From: Drosophila miranda
Taxonomy: Eukaryota; Arthropoda; Insecta; Diptera; Drosophilidae
DNA: 64,000 bases
Direction of reading: 5' to 3'
Assembly (NCBI RefSeq): GCF_003369915.1
Contig: NW_022881614.1
Location: forward strand, 10,933,001-10,997,000
The translations under genes were made by a program, and so were the position numbers. Position 1 is the stretch's first letter, and each line of letters starts with the position of its first letter. This document shows, one piece after another, positions 1-12,592 of this stretch. The notes beneath the pieces were generated by a model that did no database searches, was not told where the DNA came from, and saw nothing but the letters and a program-made list of their open reading frames with translations.

Positions 1-177
1 CAGACGGACGGACGGACAGACGGACAGACAGACAGGGCTCAATCGACTCGGCTATTGATGCTGATCAAGAATATATATACTTTATGGGGTCGGAAACGAT
101 TCCTTCTGGACGTTACACACATCCACTTTTACCACAAATCTAATATACCCCAATACTCATTTTGAGTATCGGGTATA
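1..177 (-). mobile_element. DINE-1-like element, terminal part, cut by window start
   Basis: This is the terminal ~175 bp of a non-autonomous Helitron-like DINE element in reverse orientation. It begins in the GACG/GACA tetranucleotide run, contains the conserved block around TATATATACTTTATGG, and ends at the terminal palindrome ACTCATTTTGAGTATCGGG. The same block recurs at 1643, 8076, 12593, 13416, 17078, 35414, 38748 and 48702. It encodes no protein. Confidence 0.85.
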
Positions 178-1642
178 AAAATACAATAAATAATATATAC
201 ATACGAATATGAATGAATCTTTACGACGTTAAGCTTTTATCAACTAAATCCGGGAAATACAAATACTACCGTACCCCTCTTCTCGACCACCTCCCCCACC
301 GTTCACCCCGAGGGTCTGTCTCAACAATTTCACACTTTGGGAAACATTTTAAGCAGCGTCACTCGAAAGGAACAATAATAAAATGCCACACAAAAAAACC
401 ATCAACAAAAACTGTACACCCAAAAAGACACAGAAACAAAAAACCGAAAACCGAATGAAATGTTTTGGAAATTTGAAAATAATTGTTGACACTTTATTAT
501 TGTTGTTGCTGCCACGTAACAAGTGTGTGCGCCCCATCCACATCCCATTCCCCTTCTCCTGCCACTCTGTGTGCACCTCTTGGCTGCACATGCGCAGGCC
601 CAAAAAACTTCCGGACCCGCAGCCACAACAATATTTGAATAGGGAAAAAAAATTTAGTTGTGTCACATTAAAAAGCAATTATCACCTTAAATTAACCAGC
701 GGATCCCCGGAGCCCCCCGTCCGTAGTCAGCACTCGGAGTTGCGGGAGTCGCGTACATTGCCATCCATCGAAATATTCAAATTGCTCGACTCGAAATTTT
801 TTCTAATGACTTTTCAAAAGGAGCCACAAAAACAGGTGACAGTGGAGGGGATGGCGATGGCCCCGAGTGGGGTATAGCTGCTTGCCTCTTAGTGGCAGGG
901 GCAGGTACCCTTTAAACGGGGAGGTGGGCGCACGTGGGTCTTGGCTCAAATTAACTTGTTGCTATTCTCAATTGGATGCGTTCGGTTCGGTTCGGTTGGC
1001 TTCGGCTGCGTACGATTTTGTTTGGATTTGGGAGGTTTCAAACGGTTGCGTTTTTAATTCGTCTTAAATTATTTCCTAGCTGGAATTTTGAGGCTTTTCT
1101 CTGAGGGGGAAGAGTAACGAAACACTCCTTGGGTTAAAGTTTAATTTACCAGAGAATCGCATTTGAGTAGAGGTACGGCACAGTGGTGTAGAATCTAAAA
1201 GAAAAGGAAACTAGGTGTAAGGACTTTTGGCAGAGACTTTTTAAAAATCACATAAAAATCTACGTTTAGCAGGGTACTCACAGATTTACTCAGTAACTAC
1301 TGAGAGAAGTCTTCTAGACAGAGTAAAAGCATTACCAGTACTCATATGTCAAGGTTTTATAAGGTCGGGGTATCAGAGTGAAAGCACTTTCTCCAAGAAG
1401 AATGACTCTTCTAGGGGATAACGGGTTGTCCAAGTGTTCCTCCCTGAGTTTTTCTGCGATTTTAGCTCCGATTTTAGAATCGAACATCCCTACATCTTAG
1501 CCGCTACTGCGATTCAAGCCATTTTTTGCATTATATTTCCCATTCTATAACCATATACCTCGCACCACTGTGCCCCACCATGTGTGTAGGTGGGTGCTCT
1601 ATGGGTGCTGCATTGACACAAAAACAAAATTTTTTTTCTTTT
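178..1642. other. Non-coding interval, no gene recognised
   Basis: This stretch is AT-rich with C/A-rich patches. Short open frames exist but show no recognisable domain, splice structure or fly-like codon bias. I see nothing here beyond ordinary intergenic or intronic sequence. Confidence 0.5.
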
Positions 1643-2719
1643 TATACCCGATACTCAAAATGAGTATTGGGGTATATTAGATTTGTGGTAAAAGTGGATG
1701 TGTGTAACGTCCAGAAGGAATCGTTTCCGACCCCATAAAGTATATATATTCTTGATCAGCATCAATAGCCGAGTCGATTGAGCCCTGTCTGTCTGTCCGT
1801 CTGTCCGTCCGTCCGTCCGTCCCCTTCAGCGCCTAGTGCTCAAAGACTATAAGAGCTAGAGCAACGATGTTTTGGTTCCAGACTTCTGTGATATGTCACT
1901 GCTACAAAAATATTTCAAAACTTCGCTTCGCCCACTTCCGCCCCCACAAAGGACGAAAATCTGTGGCATCCACATTTTTAAAGATACGATAAAACCAAAA
2001 ACGCAGAATCGGTGAGGATTACCATATCTTCTACAGTGCAAAATCTGAACCAGATCGTATAATGACTATAGCCAGAATCAAGAAAACAATTTCATTCTTT
2101 CTCGCTCTGTCTCTCTCTAACACACAGGTTTCATGGTCGGTTTTGTCAATTGCAAAATATGAGTTCAAGGATCTCAGAACCTATAAGAGCCAGAGCAACC
2201 AAATTTGGTATCCACACTCCTGTGATATCGGACCTTGACCGTTTCGTGTCCAAATTTCGCCACACCCCCTTCCCCAATCCACAAATCTCAGAGACTATTA
2301 AGGCTAGAGTAACCAAATTTGGTATCCGCACTTCTGTTAGATCTCACTATAAAACGTATATCTCAGAATTTCGCCCCACCCCCTTCCGCCCCCACAAAAG
2401 ACGAAAATCTGTTGCATCCACAATATTGCACATTCGAGAAAACTAAAAGCACAGAATCATAGATAATGACCATATCTATCAGATTGCTGAATCTGGATCA
2501 GATCGGATCATTTTTGTAGCCAAAAGCAAGAAATCAATTTTTAGTGGCTACGCAGCGCCCGACGTCACGCTCAGACTGATTTTCTGTCTCTCTCGCACGC
2601 ACTCTTTGTCGTGTGGTTCAATATTAGCGGCGTCTGCCGCAGGAGAGCCATACTGACTTAGTATCGGGTATAACTGTAGAGTTGCGGTGTCCGCAGCAAC
2701 TCACAACGTTCCACCTCGT
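1643..2719 (+). mobile_element. DINE-1-like (ISY/SGM-type) element, near complete
   Basis: This forward copy of about 1.08 kb starts at TATACCCGATACTC and runs through the conserved block, then a GTCT/GTCC microsatellite (1785-1823). Next come diverged tandem units that each contain 'AAGAGCTAGAGCAAC', 'CGCCCC..CCCCTTCCGCCC' and 'GGACGAAAATCTG' motifs. It ends in TTAGTATCGGGTATAA plus a 'GCGGTGTCCGCAGCAACTC' tail. No transposase is encoded, as expected of DINE elements, which rely on a Helitron Rep/helicase in trans. It includes GA-rich stretches (minus strand, about 2095-2120 and 2579-2600). Confidence 0.88.
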
Positions 2720-4616
2720 TTTTTGTGTGTTTTGACGGAAACATTTGTCAGCGATTTTCCAGCACCAGACCCAAAAGCTAAAAACGCGCTGGAAAACATT
2801 TAAACAATTTAATTAGAATCGCCTTCGCCCGACCCCCATCCACCATGCCCCATCCGCCCCAGCCCCCAGCCCCTTGACAAATTATCGTGTGTGGCAAGAA
2901 AAACAGTTTCCAGTGTGATTAACGCGCAGCATGTGTGACATTTGTCGCCCCGTCTGGGCCCAGCTCCATTGTTGGCTTACATCACCGGCAATTACCGAAA
3001 AAGTACGGGGACACAGTTGACAGCGGGTCATCCTACATCTGGAGCAGCTTCATCAGCAGCAGCATAGAGAGGTTCTCCAGGAGCGGACACCACCAAGGCA
3101 TCTGCAGCCGATTGGCGGTGAAACTCTGCAAGGGATTCGCCCGCTTATGCGGGCACTGGCAGTCCACGCCAGTGATGTTCGCCTCCTCCATTCCTTTTCA
3201 ACGCCACTAGAATACAGTCCGCAATCTCGATTAGTATTCGGGGGAACATGGGCCTCTTCAAAAACTTTGATTTGTTTCCTTTGAATAGTTTCCCGTTGAG
3301 CTTCAAATAAATATTGAGAATTAAGGTTTACTTTGAGCGATACAGCAGAGAAGAAAAGAATCTCAGGAAAAAGGTTAAGGGTGGATCATAAGAAACTATA
3401 TCCATATCGGGGTAATTCTTCATCTTTAAGTGCCTCCTTAGAGTCTTCTCATGACCACTAATGAATGGGAGCAGTCTTCGCAAGATGTGAGAACAGCAGT
3501 GGTAGGATCTATTCTCAAGAATAGATAGAACTCTAAAGCATACAGAACTTCCTACAGAATCCCAGAACTAAAGACTTTGCTTTGAGGTATAGACTCTCAA
3601 TGGAAAGGTAAGGGCACGAAAAGGTGTCCATATCGGCGATGTACAATTAATTAACAAAGGATGCCACAGAGGGGATATGGCACTCCCCCTCTCTCTCTCT
3701 GAGGCCACTCGCTTTGTGTTTGTGTGAGTGATATGATTTATATTGTCTCCCTGGCCGGCGCCACAGACTAAATCCTCTGCGGGTCGGCATCTTTAATGTC
3801 TCAGAAACCCGGTTTGATGTGTGTGCGTGAGTTCTGGTGGATGTGGATGTGGAAGAGGATGAGGCTCTGGAGGATGATGCTGATGATGATGAGAGGCGGC
3901 TGCGCTTTTAATTCTTTTCTGCTGCTGCTGCTGAAGCTGTTGCCTCTACCCCTCTACGATGCTCTCCGACTTATTGCTCAGTTTTCAAGAATTTCTGCAA
4001 CGAATTTCGCTAACTTTTTACACCTCTCCCGCTGCTGCTGCCGCTACGCTCCAATTTCAATCGGAGTTCGACTCTTCCCCCGCTGATCTGCTCTGCTCTG
4101 CATTAAAAAGAGATTTGCCAAGAGTTTGCTAATTATAATTTCGTACTCTGCCACACTCCTTTCCCTTTGCATTTCTCTTCACCCTGCCTTTACCCCTACC
4201 TGAGAGGGTGGTGGAAGGGCTAATGAGCGGACCTGCCCGTGTTCCTGCAACACTGCAGGAAGGAAGGATTAACCCTGAGACGAGACGAGACGAGACGGAA
4301 CTGAACGGATTTTACGGATTTTGTTAATCCAAGGCCGTTGCCTAGCGCCGGGCAAAAGTTCGCCCTCAATTGGATTCGGATGCGAATTTATCGCAGCGCC
4401 GTGGCCCAGTTTATGCCCCAATTTTGAGTGCAAACTCAAATGAGGCCTAAGCTCACAAGTCAGCTAACGGTGCCAGTCGGTGATGCTGCTTCTACTTCAT
4501 CTACTGCTGATGTTGCGCCTACTGATGCTGTTCTGGTTGCTGCAACACAGCAGCAACGCTCCTTGTAGATCGCTCCGGGTAGTCCAAGGCAGCATCTATC
4601 AAACAGCGACTGGAAG

Positions 4617-4656
4617 ATAGATAGAGAGAGAGAGAGAGAGAGGGAGAGAGCGAGAG
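4617..4656. repeat. (GA)n microsatellite
   Basis: An AGATAGATAGAGAGAG... run of about 40 bp continues into GGGAGAGAGCGAGAG. GA runs of this kind can bind GAGA factor or CLAMP, but function cannot be judged from sequence. Confidence 0.8.
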
Positions 4657-4747
4657 CCATGTTCTTGAGGTATTATAAAGTGCATTGTGGCTACCAGTTA
4701 AGTGCATTTTGCTGGCCAGAGGGTACCAGAGACGGAGCACGGTCATG

Positions 4748-4796
4748 GCCCAGCCCGGCCACGGCCCGGCCACGGCCCGGCCACGGCCCGGCCTCG
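4748..4796. repeat. GC-rich 12-bp tandem repeat
   Basis: About four copies of a CGGCCACGGCCC unit stand next to each other in otherwise AT-rich surroundings. The unit is part-palindromic (GGCC cores). Confidence 0.8.
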
Positions 4797-7700
4797 GTAG
4801 GTGTGTAAACTATGTTGCTGCTACCTGCTGCTGCTGCTCCATCTCTGGCTGAGCAGTCAGCAGAGAGCAAACCCATCAACAGCCAAAACGTCACGGGGTA
4901 GGACCTTTTTCTTAACTTTTTTCTTCGCATACTTTTCTGCAGAGGGTGCTCTGGTTTTGCCTGGCAGCTTGCCATCTAAGAAACAAATGCTTGGGTCAAA
5001 AACCTCCCTATCCTTAGTCCGACTATTCGAACGAAGTATGTTAAGCCTTTTAAGACCAACTTATGAAAGGAAGATGGATACAAAATGTATATTGGCTATA
5101 GGTAATAGGTTATATTGGTCAGACATCAATAGCTTAAAACTGGCATCAAAAAGAAAGGGTAGTGTGGGCTTCGGTTCATCAGCAAGCTCTCCTTTCATGT
5201 TCATATTTTTTCAGTGTGCCCGGTGTCTCCCTGTAGTTTGGCGGCCTAACAGAGTGGGCGCGTTCCCGTCCACGTCCACCTGATTCCACGCTGCAGTAGA
5301 ACAGCATCTGTTTAGCATGGAGGGCAGGAGATGCAGCAGCAGCAGGAGGAGCAGGAGGAACAGCCGCAACAGCAGCAGCAAGACAAACTGGCTTTCTTTT
5401 CATTCATGCAGTTGGGCCTGGCTGGCAACAAGTTGCCAAGCTATAACTACTGCATCCATGTCGCTGCAAGTTGCTACTTCATAAATTAGCATGCTGCTGC
5501 TGTGGCAGTTGCTGCTGCTGTTGCTGTTGTTGTTGCTGTTGTTGTTGCTGTGGATGTTACCGCCGTCTCTGCTCTGACGTTGCCCCTTCTGCTTCAATGT
5601 TGCTGCTCCATTCAGCACTCAGGCGGTTTGGCATTGCCATAGCTTAGGCCTAGAATGCCGCAGCCTTTTCCTGGGAAACCAAAACGAGCGATACAGAGCC
5701 ATGCCCAAAAGCACGAATCACAAATCATATTGCAAGCATTAGGCTTCCGTGTGCTGAGTCCGAGTCGGAGATATTCGTAGAGCCAGATCCAGAGACAGAG
5801 ACAGGGCCCCAGACGAGGTCGTTCTCCGCCTACTGGCAGGCCTCTTATCCCCATTCCCGACTCTGCCGCTCTGCCGCTCTGTTCCTTTTTCTGTTTCTGT
5901 TTTCCTTGAATTCCCTGAAACAACGAAACGCCCTCCTGGCCATCACCATCACCATCCCCAGCCACAGCCACTGCCCCAACCCCAGCTGGATCCTCATCAT
6001 CATCCTTAGCCGCATCCTCGACGTTGTCTTCGTCCTGCCCTTGTTAGGGTCTCCTGGCTCGACCGCGCCCTTGCCCTATCTCCAGCGCTGACCCACAAAA
6101 AATTTGTTTTTGCATTTCGCTGGCGGGTACCATGATAGCCGCCACGCCAAGAAAAACACGAGATGGAAACTTGCTCTCAACATCATTATCACATGGGCGA
6201 TCTGGGCAACGGACAGCGGCGGACAGACACCCTTTGCGTGTCTCTCTCGGAACTCGTCTCAAGGTTTCGATTTCAGGAAATCAATCTTGTTTTGGCATTT
6301 CGTGTTCTCCACTCTACAAAAAATACCAACTCGGTATATTGCGAAGCGGGAAAAATACTGAAAAAAGATCCTACTCGGGGGATCATCATTAGCCGGGGCC
6401 GGGGCCGGGGCTCTTGGCTCGGGACAGACAGGAGCTGGCCCATGACCCCAGGCAAGGCTTCAGCTCTGGAGTTGGACCTGGAGTTGGACTTCTTCCGTGG
6501 AAACAGAGTCCCAGTCCAAGTCCAACTCGAAGAAGAAGGCTGATGATGTGGCTCTGGCTGTTGTTGCGCCCATTGCCTTGGGGGCATCAACTCGTAAGCG
6601 TTTTTGAAGACCTCCAGAGCAGCACGCGATTTATATACGACACCCAGATATGGACCCAAAGGAAATGGCACAGGCAGAGACCATATTTGACGAGGGAAGG
6701 GGGAAGAGGGTACGGGACAAACCACTCTCTATAAATCTTTGAAAACTTTTATTATTATTCCCTTATTAATGATTTCACTTGAATTTTAGGTGGCATCTAA
6801 GAGCCGAAACCAGATCGATGAAAAATGTTGTTTTAATTGGGATAAGGCCAAGCTAACAACTGTAAACAAGCCCAAAACAACTCACTCACTGCGGCCTGGA
6901 CACGTGCAACTCACTGGAGTGTGTTTGAAATGCTAATAAAAGATAGATTTATCATCCGATGCAAGCCAGAAGGCGCTACCAAAATCATTACAGCAAATAC
7001 TCGTAGTCAACATAGTCAACATCTTCAACATAAGCCCGGGAGAGGAGTCCCAGAACAGAAACCGCTGCATCATGGCCAGAGTGATGAGGGTTCCTGCCTG
7101 CTGGAGGAGGAGGCCGAGACTCCAGACCAGTGACAGGCCAAACACTTGCGTGTGTCACTGTGGTGACGCTCAAGTAGTCGACTGGCTCCAGCACCAACAA
7201 CAGCCTCAATCCTCAAGAAGAGTCTCACTCGGAGGCACCTAAACATGTTAGGTTAAAGGTGCCCTGCTACACTGGGAGAATTGTTCCCAACATGATGATG
7301 GACTGGCCAGAGGCTGACCTCAACTATATCCAGATTTCTGAGAGTGCAGACTGAAATGAAAATTAAGTCATCAAGCTCCGCAGTCAGAGGCACAGTCCCA
7401 GAATCTCAGAGTCTCGGCTAGGTGCAGTAGGTGCTGTAGGTTACCCGAAATACGGCCGGGACAGAGATATATGTATATGAACCCCGAGCCAGACACTTCT
7501 TGATGAGATTTGAGCTCATCAGGCAGAGTGTCTGGCGACTGTTTTGCTACCTCTGTCTCAGAGTCGTCTGTACCGTACCTCTGTCTCTGGCAGATGATGA
7601 TGAATGGGCCCAGTTGACATATGAGGGTTTTAATCGTTATTGAAAACCTACGCATGCGATTCGAGCATTAAAAGTTTGAGAAACCAGAAATCAGAAAACG

Positions 7701-7849
7701 CAGAACAGAACCAAAGCCTCATTTGGTTGATAGGCAGGGGTGGGAGGCGTTTGGGTCCTACGACTGACTGCCACTCCCACGCTCCCTTTTCTTTGTAGCC
7801 TTGTTATCCTGATCGCTTTGTTCAGGACAAATTGGCGGCATCCTTTTTA

Positions 7850-8070
7850 GAATGCAACAAAAACACTTGACTTTCAACCAAAATGATCAACGTCATCATC
7901 CTCATCGATAGGTGGATCGACGAGCGCCTCATCAAAAGGATAAATCGGCTTTCAACAACTTTTTTTCGCCTTTTGTTATGTTTTTGAGGGAAATGCCGAA
8001 AAGAAACCAAAGCCAGAGCCTGAGTTGGAGTTGGAGATGGAGACTTGGCAACAGCAGCAAATGTCAGTCA
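7850..8070 (+). repeat. Left arm of a 221-bp inverted duplication
   Basis: Read forward, these 221 bp match the reverse complement of 9273-9493 almost base for base. I saw one mismatch, TTGTTATG against TTGTAATG. The arms flank a 1.2-kb segment whose left end is a DINE fragment. The arm is not itself a known transposon end. Confidence 0.9.
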
Positions 8071-8075
8071 ATGTC

Positions 8076-8272
8076 AGGCGCTGAAGGGGACGGACAGACG
8101 GACGGACGGACAGACGGACAGACAGACATGGCTCAATCGACACGGCTATTGATGCTGATCAAGAATATATATACTTTATGGGGTCGGAAACGATTCCTTC
8201 TGGACGTTACACACATCCACTTTTACCACAAATCTAATATACCCCAATACTCATTTTGAGTATCGGGTATAA
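8076..8272 (-). mobile_element. DINE terminal fragment, broken at inversion breakpoint
   Basis: This is the terminal ~200 bp of a DINE in reverse orientation, running from the 'GCGCTGAAGGGGACGG' block to GAGTATCGGGTATAA. It stops at about the same internal point at which a forward DINE resumes at 9494. The two pieces look like halves of one element separated by an inversion. Confidence 0.85.
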
Positions 8273-9272
8273 AAATGTACAAATTGTTTCCGACTTCTCT
8301 AAATTTCATTGAACCATTCCATTCACTCTCTTTTGTGGAATTTCCTCCAGTTCCACCCTTTTCCGACGACCAATTGAACTGAAACCGATCAAAGATTAAC
8401 CATTCATGAATGACCTCGGCTAAATCAAACCCGAAAACAGAACACGAACCGAGTGGAAAACCTTTATCGCGGACACGCAATCGAAACGGAAGTTGGGCTC
8501 AATTTATGGTTGAAATTATCCACTAGCGGTCAGGTCCACACATGGCAAACGAGAGCCGCTCCAGTCGACCAAGATTTGCTGCGTTGTGGAAATAAATGGC
8601 CGCTGGCCAGGGTGGATGGGAGATGAGAGATCCGAGAGATTTCTGGGCCCGATCATCATTGGTTGGCATCAGTTGGGCATCGACAGTCGAATTGGAAGAG
8701 TTGCGGGCAGTGTTAGGGGGCAGGGGCAGGACTCATGAATGAGCAACTCCAGTGGAGTCAACGCATGACATGAGGCATGAGATCAGCATGTTCCAGCCAC
8801 AGCAACGGAGGCAGCCGCAGTGAACCCATTTTCTCACCTGTTAAAGTTGTAAAGACTCGAAAACAACAATTTATCGCTGTTGAGATCGTCGCCTGCCGCC
8901 CCTCGAGAGGTCTTCACCTCTAGCTTCACCGGCTCTTGCTCTTCGATTGACTCTGAAGTCGGACTGGGACTGAGACTGGGACTTGGATTCGGACTCGGGA
9001 CTCGGGAGTCGGACTTCGATTGCATTTGGTTTTTCGAGTTTGGGTTTCGGGCAGCGTCATACGATTTAATTGCTTCGATTGTGTCAGCATTTTTATACAC
9101 ACACATCTATATTTATATCTTTATCTATATAGTACATGTCTTCATCAGGCCAACATTTTGCTGCGGAAGGGGGCGTTTTGTGGCACAGACAGGGAACCCA
9201 ACCGGACCGGACTCAACTCCGGGTCTCCGCACATAGGCGCTCAATAATTTGATGATCATAATCAATGCCCCT
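8273..9272. other. Non-coding DNA inside the micro-inversion
   Basis: About 1 kb of unique sequence with a GGACT/GGAGT-type low-complexity patch (8955-9010) and an AT-rich patch (9095-9135). No gene is recognised. Confidence 0.5.
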
Positions 9273-9493
9273 TGACTGACATTTGCTGCTGTTGCCAAGT
9301 CTCCATCTCCAACTCCAACTCAGGCTCTGGCTTTGGTTTCTTTTCGGCATTTCCCTCAAAAACATTACAAAAGGCGAAAAAAAGTTGTTGAAAGCCGATT
9401 TATCCTTTTGATGAGGCGCTCGTCGATCCACCTATCGATGAGGATGATGACGTTGATCATTTTGGTTGAAAGTCAAGTGTTTTTGTTGCATTC
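9273..9493 (-). repeat. Right arm of the 221-bp inverted duplication
   Basis: This is the reverse complement of 7850-8070. Its outer edge abuts directly on the forward DINE fragment that starts at 9494. Confidence 0.9.
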
Positions 9494-10243
9494 TCAACGA
9501 CTATAAGAGCTAGAGCAACGATGTTTTGGATCCAGACTTCTGTGATATGTCACTGCTACAAAAATATTTCAAAACTTCGCCCCGCCCACTTCCGCCCCCA
9601 CAAAGGACGAAAATCTGTAGTCTTTGAGACTTGTGAATATCGCCAGATTTTTGTCCTTTGCGGGGGAGGAAGGGGGTGTGGCGAAATTTTGAAACAAACT
9701 CGTCTCGGTCCGATATATTAGGAGTGTGGATACCAAATTTGGTTGCTCTAGCTTTTGTAGTCTCTGAGATCTAGGCGCTAATGTTTTACTCTAAGCAAAG
9801 CCGCCTATGCTACGTGTGTGTTAGAGAGATGCTGGCTTGATGCTGGCTATAATAATAATACGATCCAATTCAGATTCTGCAGTCTAAAAGATATGGTTAT
9901 TCTTTACGATTCTGCGTTTTTGGTTTTATCTTTAAAAATGTGGATGCCACAGATTTTCGTCCTTTGTGGGGGCGGAAGTGGGCGGGGCGAAGTTTTGAAA
10001 TATTTTTGCAGCAATGACATATCACAGAAGTCTGGATCCAAAACATCGTTGCTCTAGCTCTTATAGTCTTTGAGCATTAGGCGATGAAGGGGACGGACAG
10101 ACGGACAGACAGACAGGGCTTGATGCTGATCAAGAATATATATACTTTATGGGGTCGGAAACGATTCCTTCTGGACGTAACACACATCCACTTTTACCAC
10201 AAATCTAATATACCCCAATACTCATTTTGAGTATCGGGTATAA
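9494..10243. mobile_element. Composite DINE: short forward piece joined to a reversed copy
   Basis: Positions 9494-9618 are a forward internal DINE unit that starts near GACTATAAGAGCTAGAG and lacks the element's first 200 bp. From about 9619 to 10243 the sequence is a DINE in reverse, ending at the terminal palindrome and GGGTATAAAA. The pair forms a long inverted repeat. Confidence 0.8.
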
Positions 10244-12592
10244 AAGCAAAAACACACACAAAGATCAAAGCGGAATCAATCAGCCGGCTTCGGTGGTGTT
10301 TATGCAATCGAATGTCTCACTCCGAAACAAAGCCAATTACATTAATTACACATGATTTTTATTTTTCTCGGTAGCAGAACAATCGGATGATAACAAGGCA
10401 GCATATCCACGCTGAGCCGTCAATATTTAGGGATATGAGTATCAGAGATGTGGAAAATATGGAAAATATCAAACAACGCAATTGGTTTATCTGTACAGTT
10501 TTGTTTTTAGATTTTTTTTCGAGTTTTCCACGCTGGCAAGGCTAGCGGCAAATTGGCGGCAATTTATTAATTCAAAATGGCCAGTAGGAGAAAAAGCCAG
10601 ACAGTGTAAAACAATAAAAACAAACAAGGAAGACTTCCGAAGTTTTATATACCCTTGCATATACCTGGTTCCAGATCAAAAGGTCCACATTTATTTAGTT
10701 ACAATCTCCCTAAAAACCAACAAATTTTTCGAACAAAACCTTTCTCCAATAAGTAGTTCTGGAAAAAAGACTCCTTGTTTTCTTATTTATTTCTAATCAA
10801 GAGTAAATATACCTAAAGTGCTTGGAAATGTCACATTCTCTGTGACATAATACCCTGGGAAAGGTTATTTCAATGTGAAGAAACGCAAATCCTATTTGTC
10901 AATTTATTTGAGCAAGTATGCGTGCAATCGCAACAAACAGCAAACAACAAAGCGAACAGTCGGAGCCACAGCCACAGCGGCAACAAATGTCAATTGCTTA
11001 GGCAAAATTGCGCATAATTGACATTTTTCCAATTTGCTCATTCGTGCTGGAAGTGCTGGTGGTGAGGGAGGGGAAGAGAGCCCAGAGAGGGAGAGGTCAT
11101 TGTTAGATAGTTTTACCCCCAACACACGAACTCCTCGATTCCCTCCGTCACGCCCTGGACTATAAAACTGTCGGCGGCAACGATTTAATTTCCCAAATAT
11201 TTTCGAACATAAATTCAAAGGGGACGGGGAAAATGGGAAAATCTGACCCATAAGCAGGGTGTCAAGTGGTAGAGAAGGAACAAGATGCCGCCAAAGTCGG
11301 AGGGCATGAAATCAATGTGCAAGATTTCCAATGGCTTATGGTTTGTTTTGCGGCCACTCATTAGCCTGGCCAACTGCCTTGGCCCTAACCCCGAACAAAC
11401 CTCTGCCAACGAGGGTTGCTACAGTCCCTCGTCCACATCCTCGTCCTCGCCCCTGTCTCGCATCGAATGTGTCGCATTGTGTGGCTTCCATAATTATGAA
11501 CCTTTTGTTGCTCAATCTGCTGCAACACTTGTTGCATTGTCCTGCGCTTTGTGTGTTTCCATAATTTCCGCCTAAAAGGATTTCACAGCTCATAGATAAT
11601 CCCATTGACATTTGAATGGGAATCGGAATGGGAATGGGAATACGGCTGGACGATCTATTGTTTCTGCCAGACAGAGGCGTTGGCTCCCAACATCAAGGGC
11701 TCCCCGTTAAGATTTTCCTCGTCCAAAATTTCCAGATATATTAAACTATTTTAAAGAGGATTTTCATACTCTCAAAACGAGGTTGAATCTTCCTTTCTGC
11801 CCTCAGAAAACTATTCAACCTATCGAATATGCAAATTCTGTACATCTTTAACTAACTTATTCCTGCCTAAGACGGTTATCTTTTATCTGCTTAAATTCTG
11901 ATCTGTTTAACTTTTTTTGGGTTCTGTTTTCTCCTTCACTTAGACCCTTTTAGATGCGTCTATGTATATTAATTGATTCTGCTGGGACTTTGGAGATATT
12001 GGTTAGACCTTCTGTAGATTTATCATTGGTCAGACCGTTAATAAACTTTAGTTTGAGGCTCTAATATATCTAATATATTCCCACTCACCTACTTTTACAA
12101 CCTTTCCATTCGGCCCAAGTGTCCCAGCCAGTCAGATGATGCTCCCCAACTCCCCGCCTGTGTAGGGTATTCTAAGGCTGCGTGAGATGTCTCCAGTCGT
12201 CGTCGTCGACGCCACTGACAATGTCATGATGGCGTCTTGAAAACGTTGAAACGGAAACGTAGATGAAATACAAATACATTGTCTGACAAGTTGCCCCTTT
12301 CCATTCTAGCCGTAGTCGTAGCCTCGCCTGCCGCACGGCTGTTGGCCATAGCGATAGCGTGCGTGGCAGTGGCAGTGGCGGTGGCGGCAGTGGTGGCGGC
12401 AAAAGTGGCCCCTATCATTATGCCTGTCGTCTTAGCCGAAATTGGTCGACGAAGCAGCCACAAACAACAAAAGTTTCTTTCTTTGCGGATGCTCTTCCAG
12501 AATGGGTTCCTCTGCCTCTCTCCCTCGTCTATCCCTGATTTCTAGGCCTAAATATATTTGAGTTGAAAGATTCAACATTTTTCCCCCATTTT
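10244..12592. other. Non-coding interval, no gene recognised
   Basis: AT-rich sequence with short low-complexity frames, including a GTGGCAGTGGCGGTGGC-type patch near 12365-12400. No domain, splice structure or RNA gene is evident. Confidence 0.45.

Larger units (their letters stand above)
2720..7849. other. 5.1-kb non-coding interval with simple repeats
   Basis: I can support no gene here. The interval has poly-pyrimidine tracts, CAG/CTG and GAT runs (3850-3940, 5325-5385, 5505-5555), a GA run, a GC-rich 12-bp tandem array and many short low-complexity open frames on both strands. This is typical of a large fly intron or intergenic regulatory DNA. A coding exon of an outside gene cannot be excluded. 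Confidence 0.45.

Noticed and set aside
4801..5283. 160-codon open frame in the non-coding 5' part
   Set aside because: Low-complexity Leu/Ser composition, no domain, and codon use does not resemble the real genes in the window.
6163..6725. Overlapping open frames on both strands
   Set aside because: They are mirror images caused by GC-rich simple sequence (GGGCCGGGGCC, GGAGTTGGACTTG). No family features.
7912..8259. Short basic protein frame repeated in reverse at 9213-9431
   Set aside because: The repetition is fully explained by the 221-bp inverted DNA duplication, and the frame runs into DINE sequence.
11285..11611. Overlapping frames with Pro/Ser-rich translations
   Set aside because: Three frames are open at once over the same stretch, and none has splice or start context that favours it.
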